A stretch of 64,000 bases of DNA from assembly GCF_004121055.1 (NCBI RefSeq), contig NZ_PYAL01000003.1, positions 558,001-622,000 on the forward strand, read 5' to 3'. The translations under genes and the position numbers were made by a program. The DNA comes from Achromobacter aloeverae. Lineage in GTDB: Bacteria; Pseudomonadota; Gammaproteobacteria; Burkholderiales; Burkholderiaceae_B. The notes beneath the pieces are model-generated. The model saw only the letters and a list, made by a program, of their open reading frames with translations, made no database searches and was not told the DNA's origin. This document shows positions 17,641 through 30,582 of this stretch, in pieces (the stretch's first letter is position 1; each line of letters starts with the position of its first letter).

Positions 17641-19917
17641 ATGTTCTTTGCTTCCCGCTATGCCCCGCCGCTGGTTTCCGAGGAATTGCAGCCTGGCGCC
17701 GACGCCCTGGCGCAGGGACGCTACGCCGACGCCTGGCGGCTGCTGGAGCATGCCAGCCGCGGCCGGCTTTCCGTCCTGCCCTGCAACGCCTTGCTGGCGG
17801 CCGAAGCGGCGCGTGCATTGGGGCTGGAGCGCCGGTACCGGGCCGTCGTGCGCTGGGCCCACAAGCGGTGGCCGGACAACCCCTACGTCCTGCTGGAATG
17901 GCTGCGCCAGGCCGTGCGCCGCGACATCGCCGCCGGCGTGTCCCAGCTGACCAGCCTCCTGGACGCGCGCCGGGTGCCCGAGGCCGTGCGCGCCCTGGCC
18001 GAAGCAGTCATGCTGTCGGCCCGGTTGCGCGGCGCCGCGCCTGCCCAGGCGGCGCAGCTGCCCAGTCCTCATCTGCTGATGTTCGAACGCGATCCGCGCG
18101 TGGCCTATACCCTGGGCCACGCCTGGGCCAGCCAGCGCGAGTGGGAGCGGGCGGCGGCGGCCTTGCGGCGCGCCGTCGACCTGGCGCCGCGCTGGCACCG
18201 GGCGCGCGCCAGCCTGGCGCACGTGCTGATGTCCGCGGCCTTGTATGAGCAGGCGCGCGAGTCGGTCAAGGCCGATGGCGGGGACGAGCCCTACGACTAC
18301 CTGCGCCTGTGCCTGGAACTGAGCCTGAACAACCTGCACGCGGCCAGCCGCGTCGGCACGGCGTACCTGGCGCGGTGGCCGGACGGCGACACCCGCGAGA
18401 AGGTGCGGGACTGGCTGCTCTTCACGGCCAGCCTGCTGCGCGACGCCCATTTGCTGACCACCTTGTTGGCGGCGACCCTGGGCCCGGACCAGGCGAGGGC
18501 CGAGTGCGAGCGCCTGCTGGCGTGCCCGCGCGTGCTGCTGGCGCTGCCGCCGCTGAGCCAGGTGCGCCACCAGTGCGTGCCCACCGCCGCCGCGATGGTG
18601 TCGGCCTGGCACGGCGATCCCCTTGACCCGCAGGCCCTGTATGCCGCCCTGGGCGGGCAGGGGGGCGTCGAAATGGGGCGCCTGCGCGACTATTTCGTGG
18701 CGCGCGCCTACCGCGTGGAATTCGTGAGGATGCAGCCCGCCGTGCTGCGAGCCCTGCTGTCCGCGGGCCTGCCGGTGATCGGCCTGGTCGACGGGCCGTT
18801 TTTCTCGCACGTGGACGTGGTCTGCGGCTATGACGCCGGGCATGGCGTGTTTTTCCGGCGCGACCCGGAGCGATGGTCGCTGCAATGGACCAGCGAAGCC
18901 GGCCTGGCGCGTCGCTACGGGCCTGGCGGCGAGGTCGGCATGGTGCTGGTGCCGCCGGGCCATGCCGGATTCGAGTTCGACCCCGCCTGGCGCCATGCGG
19001 ACGCCGCCGTCCTGGATGGGCTGCGGCGCGCCTGCGCGCGCGGCGACGTGGCCAGCGCCACCGCCTGGCATGCGCGTATCGGCGATGATTCGCCCCTGGT
19101 CCTGCATCGCGCCCAGATCGCCCAGGGCATCGTCGAGTCGCCGCGCGATTTCGGCCGCACGCTGCTGCGCATCGTCGGCAATGCCAACCTGCCCGCGCTG
19201 GTGCGTTGGCGCGCGTTGGTCATGATCGACGACCCGGCCATCCTGCGCCGGCACAAGCGCGAAGTGCTGGCCGGGATGCATGGCCGCGATGCCGCGCGCT
19301 ACGTGGAGGGGGTCGAAATGCTGGCGCGGCGATGCTGGTCGCTGGCCTGCGCCATCCTGGAGCCCCTGGCACAGCGTTATCGTTCGCATGCGCCCCTGTG
19401 GTTGCGCCTGGCCCAGGCACAGGCCCAGCTGGGCCTGGCGGAGGCGTCGTGGCAAAGCGCCGCTTGCGCATTGGCCGGCAGTCCCCATGCCCCGGCCGTG
19501 GTCGAGCGCGTGGCCGCCCTGTTTCCGGGCCTGTACGGCCGCGCCGAGCGCCTGCGCCGCTGGCGCGCGCTGCGGCGCCATTCCCTGGACAGCTATGAAA
19601 CGGTGCTGGCCGAGGCCGACGCGCGCGAATGCGGCCGCCAGGGGCCCGGCTACGAACGGGCGCTCCTGCGCTGCATCGCCTGGGAGCCCATGCAGATGCG
19701 TCATTACGAGCGGCTGGCGCAGTGGTATCTGGCCCAGGGGCGGGCCGAGCAGGCGCGCGGCGTGCTGGAGTGCGCGCGGCGCCGGCTCGCGCCGCCTGCC
19801 GACGCGCTGTTCCCGCTGGGGGAGAGGAACATGGAGGCATTGAGCCGAGCCCGGCTGGATGCCCTGGTTCGCGGCATGAGAGGCCCGTCCCGATTGCCGC
19901 GCCGAAGCTGGTGCTGA
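17641..19917 (+). CDS. TPR protein with an embedded C39-family peptidase domain
   Basis: 758 residues. The first ~300 residues are alanine- and arginine-rich helical pairs of tetratricopeptide type. A papain-like C39 domain follows at about 305-440: RHQCVPTAAAM with candidate nucleophile Cys312, SHVDVVCGYD with His390, and RRDPERW with Asp408. After it come more TPR-like helices (about 450-750). C39 domains cleave double-glycine leaders, or act as stand-alone proteases in C39_2 families. No signal peptide or membrane segment is seen, and no ABC exporter is nearby. The start is the first ATG; no clear ribosome-binding site is present. The substrate is unknown. Confidence 0.72.
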   Translation: MFFASRYAPPLVSEELQPGADALAQGRYADAWRLLEHASRGRLSVLPCNALLAAEAARALGLERRYRAVVRWAHKRWPDNPYVLLEWLRQAVRRDIAAGVSQLTSLLDARRVPEAVRALAEAVMLSARLRGAAPAQAAQLPSPHLLMFERDPRVAYTLGHAWASQREWERAAAALRRAVDLAPRWHRARASLAHVLMSAALYEQARESVKADGGDEPYDYLRLCLELSLNNLHAASRVGTAYLARWPDGDTREKVRDWLLFTASLLRDAHLLTTLLAATLGPDQARAECERLLACPRVLLALPPLSQVRHQCVPTAAAMVSAWHGDPLDPQALYAALGGQGGVEMGRLRDYFVARAYRVEFVRMQPAVLRALLSAGLPVIGLVDGPFFSHVDVVCGYDAGHGVFFRRDPERWSLQWTSEAGLARRYGPGGEVGMVLVPPGHAGFEFDPAWRHADAAVLDGLRRACARGDVASATAWHARIGDDSPLVLHRAQIAQGIVESPRDFGRTLLRIVGNANLPALVRWRALVMIDDPAILRRHKREVLAGMHGRDAARYVEGVEMLARRCWSLACAILEPLAQRYRSHAPLWLRLAQAQAQLGLAEASWQSAACALAGSPHAPAVVERVAALFPGLYGRAERLRRWRALRRHSLDSYETVLAEADARECGRQGPGYERALLRCIAWEPMQMRHYERLAQWYLAQGRAEQARGVLECARRRLAPPADALFPLGERNMEALSRARLDALVRGMRGPSRLPRRSWC

Positions 19918-20010
19918 GGCAAGGGCGGGGCTTCCGCGCGGCGCTGCTTGCGGGACGAGCCCCCCGGTGACGACGCCATGGGGCCCGGGTGGGACTGCCG
20001 GCATGGGATG

Positions 20011-20038
20011 CCGATACGGGGCCGTACCGATACGGGGC
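20011..20038. repeat. 12-bp direct repeat upstream of the decarboxylase gene
   Basis: CCGATACGGGGC occurs at 20011-20022 and 20027-20038, a 16-bp period, in the 263-bp gap before the decarboxylase. It is followed by TAAAAT, which could be a promoter -10 element. It may be an operator; nothing else is seen in the gap. Confidence 0.35.
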
Positions 20039-20180
20039 TAAAATCCCCGCCGGCACCGTCCGCGTCCGACCTTGCCCCTTTTCCGCGCGCCCCGCGGCGC
20101 CGGGTCCATCGTCATGCGCCTGTCCCGCGCACGCAGTACACTCGCCCCGCTTTCGCCTTACGCCCCGCAGGAGTGCCCGC

Positions 20181-22442
20181 ATGAAATTCCGGTTTCCCAT
20201 AGTCATCATTGACGAAGATTACCGCTCCGAGAACGCCTCGGGGCTGGGCATACGCGCGCTGGCCGCCGCCATAGAGGCCGAGGGCGTGGAGGTGCTGGGG
20301 GTCACCAGCTACGGCGACCTCAGTTCCTTCGCCCAGCAGCAAAGCCGCGCCAGCGCCTTCATCCTGTCCATCGATGACGAGGAGTTCGACGTCGATTCGC
20401 CGGAGGACGTGGCCAGCGCCATCAAGAACCTGCGCGCCTTCATCGGCGAACTGCGCTTCCGCAACGCCGACATCCCCATTTACCTGTATGGTGAAACGCG
20501 CACGTCGGAACACATTCCGAACGACATCCTGCGCGAGCTGCACGGGTTCATCCACATGTTCGAGGACACGCCGGAGTTCGTCGGGCGCCACATCATCCGC
20601 GAGGCGCGCAGCTACGTCGACAGCCTGGCGCCGCCGTTCTTCCGCGAACTGGTCAAGTATGCCCAGGACGGTTCGTACTCCTGGCACTGCCCCGGCCACT
20701 CCGGCGGCGTGGCTTTCCTGAAGAGCCCGGTGGGCCAGATGTTCCACCAGTTCTTCGGCGAGAACATGCTGCGCGCCGACGTCTGCAACGCGGTGGACGA
20801 ACTGGGCCAGCTGCTCGACCACACCGGACCGGTGGCGGAGTCGGAGCTGAACGCCGCCCGCATCTTCCACGCCGACCACTGCTACTTCGTCACCAACGGC
20901 ACGTCGACGTCGAACAAGGTCGTGTGGCACGCCAACGTCGCCGCCGGCGACGTGGTGGTGGTGGACCGCAATTGCCACAAGTCCATCCTGCATGCCATCA
21001 CCATGACGGGCGCGATCCCGGTGTTCCTGCGCCCCACGCGCAACCACCTGGGCATCATCGGACCGATACCCATCGAGGAATTCGATCCCGAGAACATCCG
21101 CAAGAAGATAGAGGCCAACCCGTTCGCGCGCGAAGCCGTGAACAAGACGCCCCGCATCCTGACGCTGACGCAGAGCACGTACGACGGCGTCATCTACAAC
21201 GTGGAAATGATCAAGGAGAAGCTGGGCAGCTACGTCGATACCCTGCATTTCGACGAAGCCTGGCTGCCGCATGCGGCTTTCCACGAGTACTACACGAACA
21301 TGCACGCCATCGGCCAGGACCGGCCGCGCAGCGAGGACGCCATCGTGTTCGCCACCCACTCCACGCACAAGCTGCTGGCGGGCATTTCGCAGGCGTCGCA
21401 GATCATCGTGCAGGAGTCCAAGACCCGCAAGCTGGACCGCAACATCTTCAATGAAGCCTACCTGATGCACACGTCCACCTCGCCGCAGTACGCGATCATC
21501 GCGTCCTGCGACGTGGCCGCGGCCATGATGGAAGCGCCTGGCGGCACGGCGCTGGTGGAGGAAAGCATCCGCGAAGCGCTGGATTTCCGCCGCGCCATGC
21601 GCAAGGTGGAGTCGGAATACGGCCGCAACGACTGGTGGTTCAAGGTCTGGGGCCCCAACCGCCTCGTTTCCGAAGGCATCGGCAACCGCGACGAATGGCT
21701 GCTGGAATCGAACGACCACTGGCATGGCTTCGGCGACCTGGCCGACGGCTTCAATATGCTGGATCCGATCAAGGCCACCATCATTACCCCGGGGCTGGAC
21801 ATCTCCGGCAGTTTCGGCGAGACCGGCATTCCGGCGGCGCTGGTGTCCAAGTACCTGGCCGAGCACGGCGTGGTGGTGGAGAAGACGGGCCTTTACTCGT
21901 TCTTCATCCTGTTCACCATCGGCATCACCAAGGGCCGCTGGAACACGCTGCTGACCGCCTTGCAGCAATTCAAGGACGACTACGACCGCAACCAGCCGAT
22001 GTGGCGCATCCTGCCCGAGTTCTGCCGCGACCACCGGCAGTACGAGCGCATGGGCCTGCGCGACCTCTGCCAGCAGATCCACGAGGCCTATCGCGAAAGC
22101 GACGTGGCGCGCCTGACCACCGAGGTGTATCTGAGCGACATGGTGCCGGCCCTCAAGCCATCCGACGCCTTTGCCCGAATGGCCCACCGCGAAGTCGAGC
22201 GGGTGAGCGTCGAGGACCTGGAAGGCCGCGTCACCGGCGTGCTGCTGACGCCTTACCCGCCGGGCATCCCGCTATTGATCCCGGGCGAGCGCTTCAATCG
22301 CACCATCGTCCAGTACCTGCAGTTCGCCCGCGCGTTCAACGCGCGCTTCCCCGGTTTCGAGACCGACATCCACGGCCTGGCCGAGGATACGGACGAGAAC
22401 GGCGAAGTGCGGTATTACGTCGATTGCCTGAAGGAACTGTGA
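20181..22442 (+). CDS. Orn/Lys/Arg decarboxylase (PLP, fold type I)
   Basis: 753 residues, the length of the large inducible or biosynthetic basic amino acid decarboxylases. An N-terminal CheY-like wing domain (1-130, MKFRFPIVIIDED) precedes the PLP domain, with TNGTSTSNKVVWHA for phosphate binding, HFDEAW with the cofactor-binding Asp, and HSTHK with Lys397 as Schiff-base lysine. A C-terminal domain ends in LTPYPPGIPLLIPGE. It should decarboxylate arginine, lysine or ornithine to the polyamine precursor; specificity cannot be read. GCAGGAG precedes the ATG. No antiporter gene is adjacent, which argues for a metabolic rather than acid-resistance role. Confidence 0.9.
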   Translation: MKFRFPIVIIDEDYRSENASGLGIRALAAAIEAEGVEVLGVTSYGDLSSFAQQQSRASAFILSIDDEEFDVDSPEDVASAIKNLRAFIGELRFRNADIPIYLYGETRTSEHIPNDILRELHGFIHMFEDTPEFVGRHIIREARSYVDSLAPPFFRELVKYAQDGSYSWHCPGHSGGVAFLKSPVGQMFHQFFGENMLRADVCNAVDELGQLLDHTGPVAESELNAARIFHADHCYFVTNGTSTSNKVVWHANVAAGDVVVVDRNCHKSILHAITMTGAIPVFLRPTRNHLGIIGPIPIEEFDPENIRKKIEANPFAREAVNKTPRILTLTQSTYDGVIYNVEMIKEKLGSYVDTLHFDEAWLPHAAFHEYYTNMHAIGQDRPRSEDAIVFATHSTHKLLAGISQASQIIVQESKTRKLDRNIFNEAYLMHTSTSPQYAIIASCDVAAAMMEAPGGTALVEESIREALDFRRAMRKVESEYGRNDWWFKVWGPNRLVSEGIGNRDEWLLESNDHWHGFGDLADGFNMLDPIKATIITPGLDISGSFGETGIPAALVSKYLAEHGVVVEKTGLYSFFILFTIGITKGRWNTLLTALQQFKDDYDRNQPMWRILPEFCRDHRQYERMGLRDLCQQIHEAYRESDVARLTTEVYLSDMVPALKPSDAFARMAHREVERVSVEDLEGRVTGVLLTPYPPGIPLLIPGERFNRTIVQYLQFARAFNARFPGFETDIHGLAEDTDENGEVRYYVDCLKEL

Positions 22443-22491
22443 TCGTGGCAAGCGTGCGGACCGTCGCGCCGCCGCGCGATGGTCGAATCGC

Positions 22492-23721
22492 ATGACGCAC
22501 ATTTACGACGTAGCGGTGATCGGCGCGGGCGCGGCGGGCATGATGTGCGCCGCCGTCGCCGGCCAGCGCGGCCTGCGCGTGGTGTTGATCGACCACGCGG
22601 ACAAGCTGGCGGAGAAGATACGCATCTCCGGCGGCGGCCGCTGCAACTTCACCAACCTCGGCGCGGGGCCGGCCAACTTCCTGTCGGAGAACCCGCATTT
22701 CTGCCGGTCCGCGCTGGCGGGATACGGCCCGCGCGATTTTCTCGAACTGCTGCGCCGGCATGGCGTGGCCTGGCACGAGAAGCATCGCGGCCAGCTCTTT
22801 TGCGACGATACGAGCGAATCCATCATCGACGTGCTGCGCGCGGAATGCGGCGCCGGCCAGGTGCAATGGCGCATGGGCTGCGGCGTGGCGGAGATCGCGC
22901 GCGAGGCGGCCGGGGCTGACGGCGATGCGGCGGCGCGCGCTGGCGCCCCGGACGGCGTCTTTGTCCTGCGCACCACGACGGCCGGCACCTTGCGCGCCGC
23001 CAAGCTGGTGATCGCCACCGGCGGCATGGCCATACCGCAGCTGGGCGCCACCGATTATGGCTTGAAGGTGGCGCGCCAGTTCGGCCTGAAGGTGGTCGAG
23101 CCCCGTCCCGCGCTGGTGCCGCTGACCTTCGATCCGGCCTTGTGGCAGCCCTTCGCCGCCTTGTCCGGCGTGGCGCTGGAGGCCGGCGTGCGCAGCGGGC
23201 AAGGCGAATTCCTGGAAGACCTGCTGTTCACCCACCGCGGCCTGTCCGGCCCCGCGATCCTGCAGATTTCCAGCTACTGGAACCCCGGCGAGCCGCTCAG
23301 CCTGGACCTGGCGCCGGGACTGGACCTGGGCCAGGACCTGGTGGCCGCCAAGCCGGGTAATCGGCAGCAGCTGGGCACCGTGCTGGCCGGCCTGTGGCCG
23401 CGCCGCCTGGCCGAAGCGTGGCTGGAAGGCGACGGCCTGGCCACGCAGCGCCTGGCCGACATCCCCGACAAGACCCTGCGCGCCCTGGCGGCACGCATCC
23501 ACGACTGGACCCTGGTTCCCACCGGCACGGCCGGCTACAAGAAGGCAGAGGTCATGCGCGGCGGCGTCGACACCCGCGGCCTGGACCAGAAGAGCATGCA
23601 GGCCCGTGCCGTCTCCGGCCTGCACTTCATCGGCGAGGCCGTCGATGTCACGGGCTGGCTGGGCGGATACAACTTCCAGTGGGCCTGGGCTTCCGCCGTC
23701 GCTTGCGGCAAGGCGTTGTAA
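22492..23721 (+). CDS. HI0933-family NAD(P)/FAD-dependent oxidoreductase
   Basis: 409 residues. The FAD-binding dinucleotide motif VIGAGAAGM lies at residues 10-18, followed by the family block EKIRISGGGRCNFTN. Later come ATGGMAIPQLGATDYG, the GLSGPAIL segment and a C-terminal FIGEAVDVTGWLGGYNFQWAWASG-like FAD closure. Members are flavoproteins of mostly unknown substrate, some linked to bile-acid-like reductases. It starts 49 bp after the decarboxylase on the same strand and is probably expressed from the same region, with no clear shared function. Confidence 0.88.
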   Translation: MTHIYDVAVIGAGAAGMMCAAVAGQRGLRVVLIDHADKLAEKIRISGGGRCNFTNLGAGPANFLSENPHFCRSALAGYGPRDFLELLRRHGVAWHEKHRGQLFCDDTSESIIDVLRAECGAGQVQWRMGCGVAEIAREAAGADGDAAARAGAPDGVFVLRTTTAGTLRAAKLVIATGGMAIPQLGATDYGLKVARQFGLKVVEPRPALVPLTFDPALWQPFAALSGVALEAGVRSGQGEFLEDLLFTHRGLSGPAILQISSYWNPGEPLSLDLAPGLDLGQDLVAAKPGNRQQLGTVLAGLWPRRLAEAWLEGDGLATQRLADIPDKTLRALAARIHDWTLVPTGTAGYKKAEVMRGGVDTRGLDQKSMQARAVSGLHFIGEAVDVTGWLGGYNFQWAWASAVACGKAL

Positions 23722-23834
23722 GTCTCGCGCGGCCGCGTTGTCGCGCTGGTGCAACGGGTCGGGCCCGGCGCCGCCGGGACGCCGCGTAGCGCGGGAGGGG
23801 GCGGGCATGATATTCTTCGCCGGCTGTCACGCAT

Positions 23835-24095
23835 CGTGCGGGAGAGAGCGGATCCGGTCCTGAACAGGACCAGGCACCGCCGCCGAAGGCGCAATTCGCC
23901 CAGAATCGCTCAGGTAACCGATACCGCAACATGCCTGTCCACCCGTCTCGCGGCGGGCCGGGCAACACAGCGCTCTGGAGAGATCCGGCGGCCCCATTTC
24001 CCCGCGCGCAAGGCGCGGGCGGCGGCAGGCCCGGACGCCGAAGGTGCAAACCCGCCATGCGGGGCAACTCTCAGGCAAAAGGACAGAGGGGCGGA
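23835..24095 (+). ncRNA. Tandem glycine riboswitch
   Basis: Two glycine aptamers precede gcvT. The first runs about 23835-23925, opening with GTGCGGGAGAGAG and containing CCGCCGAAGGCGCAA and CTCAGGTAACCGATACCG. The second runs about 23970-24095, with GCTCTGGAGAGAT, GACGCCGAAGGTGCAAACCC and ACTCTCAGGCAAAAGGACAGAG. These GGAGAG, CGAAGG and CTCAGG blocks are the hallmark conserved cores. A GC-rich linker of about 40 nt separates the aptamers. Glycine binding normally switches on downstream gcv expression. About 95 nt lie between the second aptamer and the gcvT ATG. Confidence 0.93.
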
Positions 24096-24191
24096 AACAC
24101 CACCAGCCGGCAGGCGGACCCGTCGTTTCCCGACCCCGTTTTCGCATCCGGCAGGTATTCCGTATCCCTGACCCGTCCTACCGGAGCCTCC

Positions 24192-25292
24192 ATGTCCGCC
24201 TCCTTGAAGCAAACCCCCCTGGCCCCCGAGCATGTCGCCGCCGGCGCGCGCATGGTCGATTTCGGCGGCTGGGACATGCCGCTGGCCTATGGTTCGCAAC
24301 TGGAAGAGCATCATGCCGTGCGCACCGACGCCGGCATGTTCGACGTTTCGCACATGCTCAACGTCGATGTGCTGGGCGCCGGCGCCACCGCCTACCTGCG
24401 CCGCCTGATCGCCAACGATGTCGCCAAGCTGACCGTGCCGGGCAAGGCCTTGTACAGCTGCATGCTCAACCCGGAAGGCGGCGTCATCGACGACCTGATC
24501 GTCTACTTCTTCGCCCCCGACCGCTGGCGCGTGGTGGTCAATGCCGGCACCGCCGACAAGGATGTCGCCTGGATGCAGCGCGTGGCCGCCGCCGGCCAGT
24601 TCGATGTCGTCGTCACCCCGCGCCGCGACCTTGCCATGGTCGCGGTGCAAGGCCCCAATGCCCGCGCCAAGGTCTGGGCCGCGCGCCCCGCGTGGCGCGC
24701 CGTGTCCGAGCCGCTGACGCCTTTCGTCGGCGCCGTCGTCGATGCCGACACCCTCGTGGCCCGCACGGGCTATACGGGCGAGGACGGCTTCGAGATCGTG
24801 CTGCCCGCCGCGCAGGTCGTCGGCCTGTGGCGCGACCTGGCGGCCCAGGGCGTGCGTCCCTGCGGGCTGGGCGCGCGCGACACGCTGCGCCTGGAAGCCG
24901 GCATGAACCTGTACGGCCAGGACATGGATGAACTGACCCAGCCCGCGCAAGCCGGCCTGACGTGGACCGTGTCGCTGAAGGATGCCGGGCGCCAGTTCAT
25001 CGGCCGCGCCGCCATCGAGCAATTCCCCACGCCCAACGATTTCGTCGGCCTGAAGCTGGGCGAGCGCGGCGTCATGCGTCCGCACATGAAGGTGCGCGGC
25101 GCCGCCGGCACAGGCGAAATCACCAGCGGCACCATGTCGCCCACGCTGGGCGTGTCGGTGGCGTTCGCCCGGATGCCGGCCGGCACCCGCCCCGGCGAAC
25201 AGGTTGAAGTGGAGATCCGTGGCAAATGGGTCCCGGCCCTGGTGACCAAATTGCCCTTCGTGCGTAACGGCAAAGCCGTCGAACACTCGTAA
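24192..25292 (+). CDS. gcvT: Glycine cleavage system T protein (aminomethyltransferase)
   Basis: 366 residues. Recognisable blocks are [24 protein letters not shown] and [10 protein letters not shown] near the start, [13 protein letters not shown] in the middle, and the GcvT C-terminal barrel with [13 protein letters not shown]. It takes the aminomethyl group from lipoyl-GcvH, releases ammonia and gives 5,10-methylene-tetrahydrofolate. GGAG lies 8 bp before the ATG, just past the glycine riboswitch. It is first of gcvT-gcvH-gcvP. Confidence 0.97.
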   Translation: MSASLKQTPLAPEHVAAGARMVDFGGWDMPLAYGSQLEEHHAVRTDAGMFDVSHMLNVDVLGAGATAYLRRLIANDVAKLTVPGKALYSCMLNPEGGVIDDLIVYFFAPDRWRVVVNAGTADKDVAWMQRVAAAGQFDVVVTPRRDLAMVAVQGPNARAKVWAARPAWRAVSEPLTPFVGAVVDADTLVARTGYTGEDGFEIVLPAAQVVGLWRDLAAQGVRPCGLGARDTLRLEAGMNLYGQDMDELTQPAQAGLTWTVSLKDAGRQFIGRAAIEQFPTPNDFVGLKLGERGVMRPHMKVRGAAGTGEITSGTMSPTLGVSVAFARMPAGTRPGEQVEVEIRGKWVPALVTKLPFVRNGKAVEHS

Positions 25293-25390
25293 ACTCGTAG
25301 CTTCCCGTTCCAGGGCCCGCGCGCCGCGCGGTTTGGAACGGGTGGGCGCGCAACCCTACATCGTCATACAACGTCTACCCAGGAGCCTCC

Positions 25391-25759
25391 ATGAGCCTGC
25401 CTACCGATCGCAAGTACACCGAATCCCATGAGTGGATCAAAGCCGAGGGCGACGTGTTTGTCGTCGGCATCACCGACAGCGCCCAGGAGCAATTGGGCGA
25501 TCTCGTCTTCGTCGGCGAAGTCAAGGTCGGCGCCAAGCTGGCCGCCGGCGATCCCGCCGGCGTGGTCGAGTCGGTCAAGGCCGCTTCGGACATCTACGCG
25601 CCGGTCGCCGGCGAAGTCGTCGCCTTCAACGAGGCGCTGGAAGGCACGCCCGGCCTGATCAACGAAGCCGCGTTCGATACCTGGATCTACAAGTTCAAGC
25701 CCAACAACCCCGCCGACGTCGAGGGTCTGCTCGACGCCGCCGGCTACGAGCAACTCTAA
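25391..25759 (+). CDS. gcvH: Glycine cleavage system H protein
   Basis: 122 residues, the usual H-protein size. The lipoyl domain carries the attachment lysine Lys63 in ESVKAASD, preceded by [13 protein letters not shown]. The swinging lipoyl arm shuttles the aminomethyl intermediate between GcvP, GcvT and the L protein. The ribosome-binding site AGGAG is 7 bp from the ATG. It is the middle gene of the operon, 98 bp after gcvT. Confidence 0.97.
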   Translation: MSLPTDRKYTESHEWIKAEGDVFVVGITDSAQEQLGDLVFVGEVKVGAKLAAGDPAGVVESVKAASDIYAPVAGEVVAFNEALEGTPGLINEAAFDTWIYKFKPNNPADVEGLLDAAGYEQL

Positions 25760-25865
25760 GTCGCGGTGCGGCGCCCCGCGGCCGCGCCGGCCCTGCCGGC
25801 GCGCTGCGCGGCGCCCCGCCGCCCGTCCGCCTGGATGCGGACACCGTCGTCCCACCGAGATATCC

Positions 25866-28739
<2,874 letters not shown>

Positions 28740-28752
28740 CGAAGGCGCGGCC

Positions 28753-28785
28753 GCGCCGCGGTATTTCTACCGCGGCGCATTTTCC
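28753..28785 (+). terminator. Rho-independent-type terminator after gcvP
   Basis: GCGCCGCGGTA and TACCGCGGCGC form a perfect 11-bp stem around a TTTC loop (28753-28778), followed by ATTTTCC. It lies 14 bp after the gcvP stop and overlaps the stop codon of the convergent dehydrogenase gene. The T-run is short, so strength is uncertain. Confidence 0.7.
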
Positions 28786-30242
28786 GCGCCGGGGGCCGGC
28801 CAGCGCTGCATCACGCTCTTGTAGCGCGTATGGAAACGCAGGCCTTCCTCGCCTTGCAGATGGAAGCCGCCGAATAGCGACTGCTTGCGTCCCCCGATGG
28901 AATGCCATGCGGCGGGCGCGGGAATGGGCACGTTGATGCCCACCATGCCGGTGCGCACGCCACGCGCAAAGGCGCGCGCGGTGGCGCCGTCGCGCGTATA
29001 GCAGGACGCGCCGTTGGCGTATTCGTGCTGGTTCACCAGCGCCACGGCCGTCTTCAGGTCCGGCACGCGCAAGACGCACAGCACCGGACCGAGGATTTCC
29101 TCGCGATAGATGTTCATGGTCGGCCGCACGTGGTCGAACAGGGTGCCTCCCACGAAGAAACCCTTCTCATGGCCGGGCACCTGCAAGCCCCGGCCGTCGA
29201 CGACGATGGTGGCGCCCGCCTCGACGCCGTCCTCGATATAACCCAGCACCTTGCCGCGATGCTGGGCGCTGACCAGCGGTCCCATCGCCGTGGCGGGATC
29301 CATGCCGTTGCCGACTTTCAGGGCCCGCACGCGCGGCGCCAGGCGGTCGACCAGCGGGTCGGCGGCGCTGCCCACCGCGACGGCCACCGACACCGCCATG
29401 CCGCGCTCGCCGGCCGTCCCATAGGCCGCCCCCAGCAGGGCATCGGCCACCAGGTCCAGGTCCGCGTCGGGCATGGCCACCAGGTGATTCTTGGCGCCGC
29501 CCAGGGCCTGCACGCGCTTGCCGCGCGCGGATGCCTGGACGTGGACGTATTGGGCGGTAGGGGACGAACCGACGAAGGACACCGCCTGCACGCCATCGTG
29601 CGCGATCAGGGCGTCGACGGCCAGCTTGTCGCCGTGCAGGACATTGAGCACGCCCGCCGGCAGTCCCGCGTCCCGCAGCAGTTCGCCCAGTCGTACGGCG
29701 ATCGACGGCGTGCGTTCCGAAGGCTTGAGCACGAAGGTATTCCCGCAGGCCAGCGCCAGCGGAAACATCCAGCAAGGCGCCAGCATGGGCAAGTTGAACG
29801 GCGTGATGCCGACCACCACGCCCAGCGGTTCACGCAGGCTCCAGTTGTCGACACCGTCCTCGACCTGCTCGGTGTATTGGCCCTTGAGCAGTTGGGGAAC
29901 GCCGCAGGCGAACGCCACCATATCGATGGCACGCATGACCTCGCCGCGCGCTTCGGACAAGACCTTGCCGTGTTCGCGGGTGATGATGGCGGCCAGTTCG
30001 TCCTGGTGCTTCTCCAGCAGGCCCTTGAAATTGAACAGGATGCGCGCGCGCCGCTGTGGCGGCATTTCCGACCAGGCGGGAAAGGCGGCGCAGGCCGCCG
30101 CGACGGCCAGGTCGACCTCGTCGGGGCCGGCCAGCGGCACGTTCGAAATGATCTCGCCGCGCGCCGGATCGAAGCCGTCGGCGTAGCGGGGACTGCGGCC
30201 ATCGTACGGCTGGCCGTTGATGAAATGCGGAATCTTCAGCAT
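28767..30242 (-). CDS. Methylmalonate/malonate-semialdehyde dehydrogenase-like protein lacking the catalytic cysteine
   Basis: 491 residues aligned by eye with CoA-acylating methylmalonate-semialdehyde dehydrogenases (MmsA, BauC). Seen are [16 protein letters not shown] for NAD binding, LKPSERTPS, and [20 protein letters not shown]. The family's catalytic motif GERCMA reads GERGMA here: codon GGC at 29400-29402, residue 281, replaces the nucleophilic cysteine. Near the C-terminus the family GGWKRSLFGD reads [10 protein letters not shown]. With the adjacent aminotransferase it would fit beta-alanine or methylated amine breakdown to acetyl- or propionyl-CoA, but the acylation chemistry needs that cysteine. 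An earlier ATG at 30290 has a better ribosome-binding site (GCAGGTG) and may be the true start. Confidence 0.82.
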   Translation of the reverse strand: MLKIPHFINGQPYDGRSPRYADGFDPARGEIISNVPLAGPDEVDLAVAAACAAFPAWSEMPPQRRARILFNFKGLLEKHQDELAAIITREHGKVLSEARGEVMRAIDMVAFACGVPQLLKGQYTEQVEDGVDNWSLREPLGVVVGITPFNLPMLAPCWMFPLALACGNTFVLKPSERTPSIAVRLGELLRDAGLPAGVLNVLHGDKLAVDALIAHDGVQAVSFVGSSPTAQYVHVQASARGKRVQALGGAKNHLVAMPDADLDLVADALLGAAYGTAGERGMAVSVAVAVGSAADPLVDRLAPRVRALKVGNGMDPATAMGPLVSAQHRGKVLGYIEDGVEAGATIVVDGRGLQVPGHEKGFFVGGTLFDHVRPTMNIYREEILGPVLCVLRVPDLKTAVALVNQHEYANGASCYTRDGATARAFARGVRTGMVGINVPIPAPAAWHSIGGRKQSLFGGFHLQGEEGLRFHTRYKSVMQRWPAPGAENAPR

Positions 30243-30582
30243 GACGTTGGAAAAGGCGGATAGGGACCAAGGGATTACTGAAGCCGCCATGACGGCACCT
30301 GCGACGTACCGTAGCGGTTCGGACAGGTTTCCAGTATTACCCAGAGGCCTTCGTCTATTCGGATCATAGGGGATATTCGATGACAGGCCGACTTCGACCG
30401 ACCCGCCTTTCCCGCTTCCGCAACGCCCTCCGCAACGCTCTATGGCTCCCCAGCGCCCAAGGCAATTCGCCCCGTACCTGGCGGGGGGCCGCGAGGCACG
30501 GGGCGAAGCAGGGCGTTGCAAGGCAGCGTGACAGCCCATCAATACCGCAGAGGGCCCGTCAGGCTGCCGGGATCCATCAGGA

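Noticed and set aside
17602-20004. 800-codon minus-strand frame opposite the TPR/C39 gene
   Set aside because: The plus strand carries a clear peptidase motif and TPRs; the minus frame has no motif.
20181-22442. Acid-resistance amino acid decarboxylase operon
   Set aside because: No antiporter or acid-type regulator lies beside the gene, so only the enzyme class is called.
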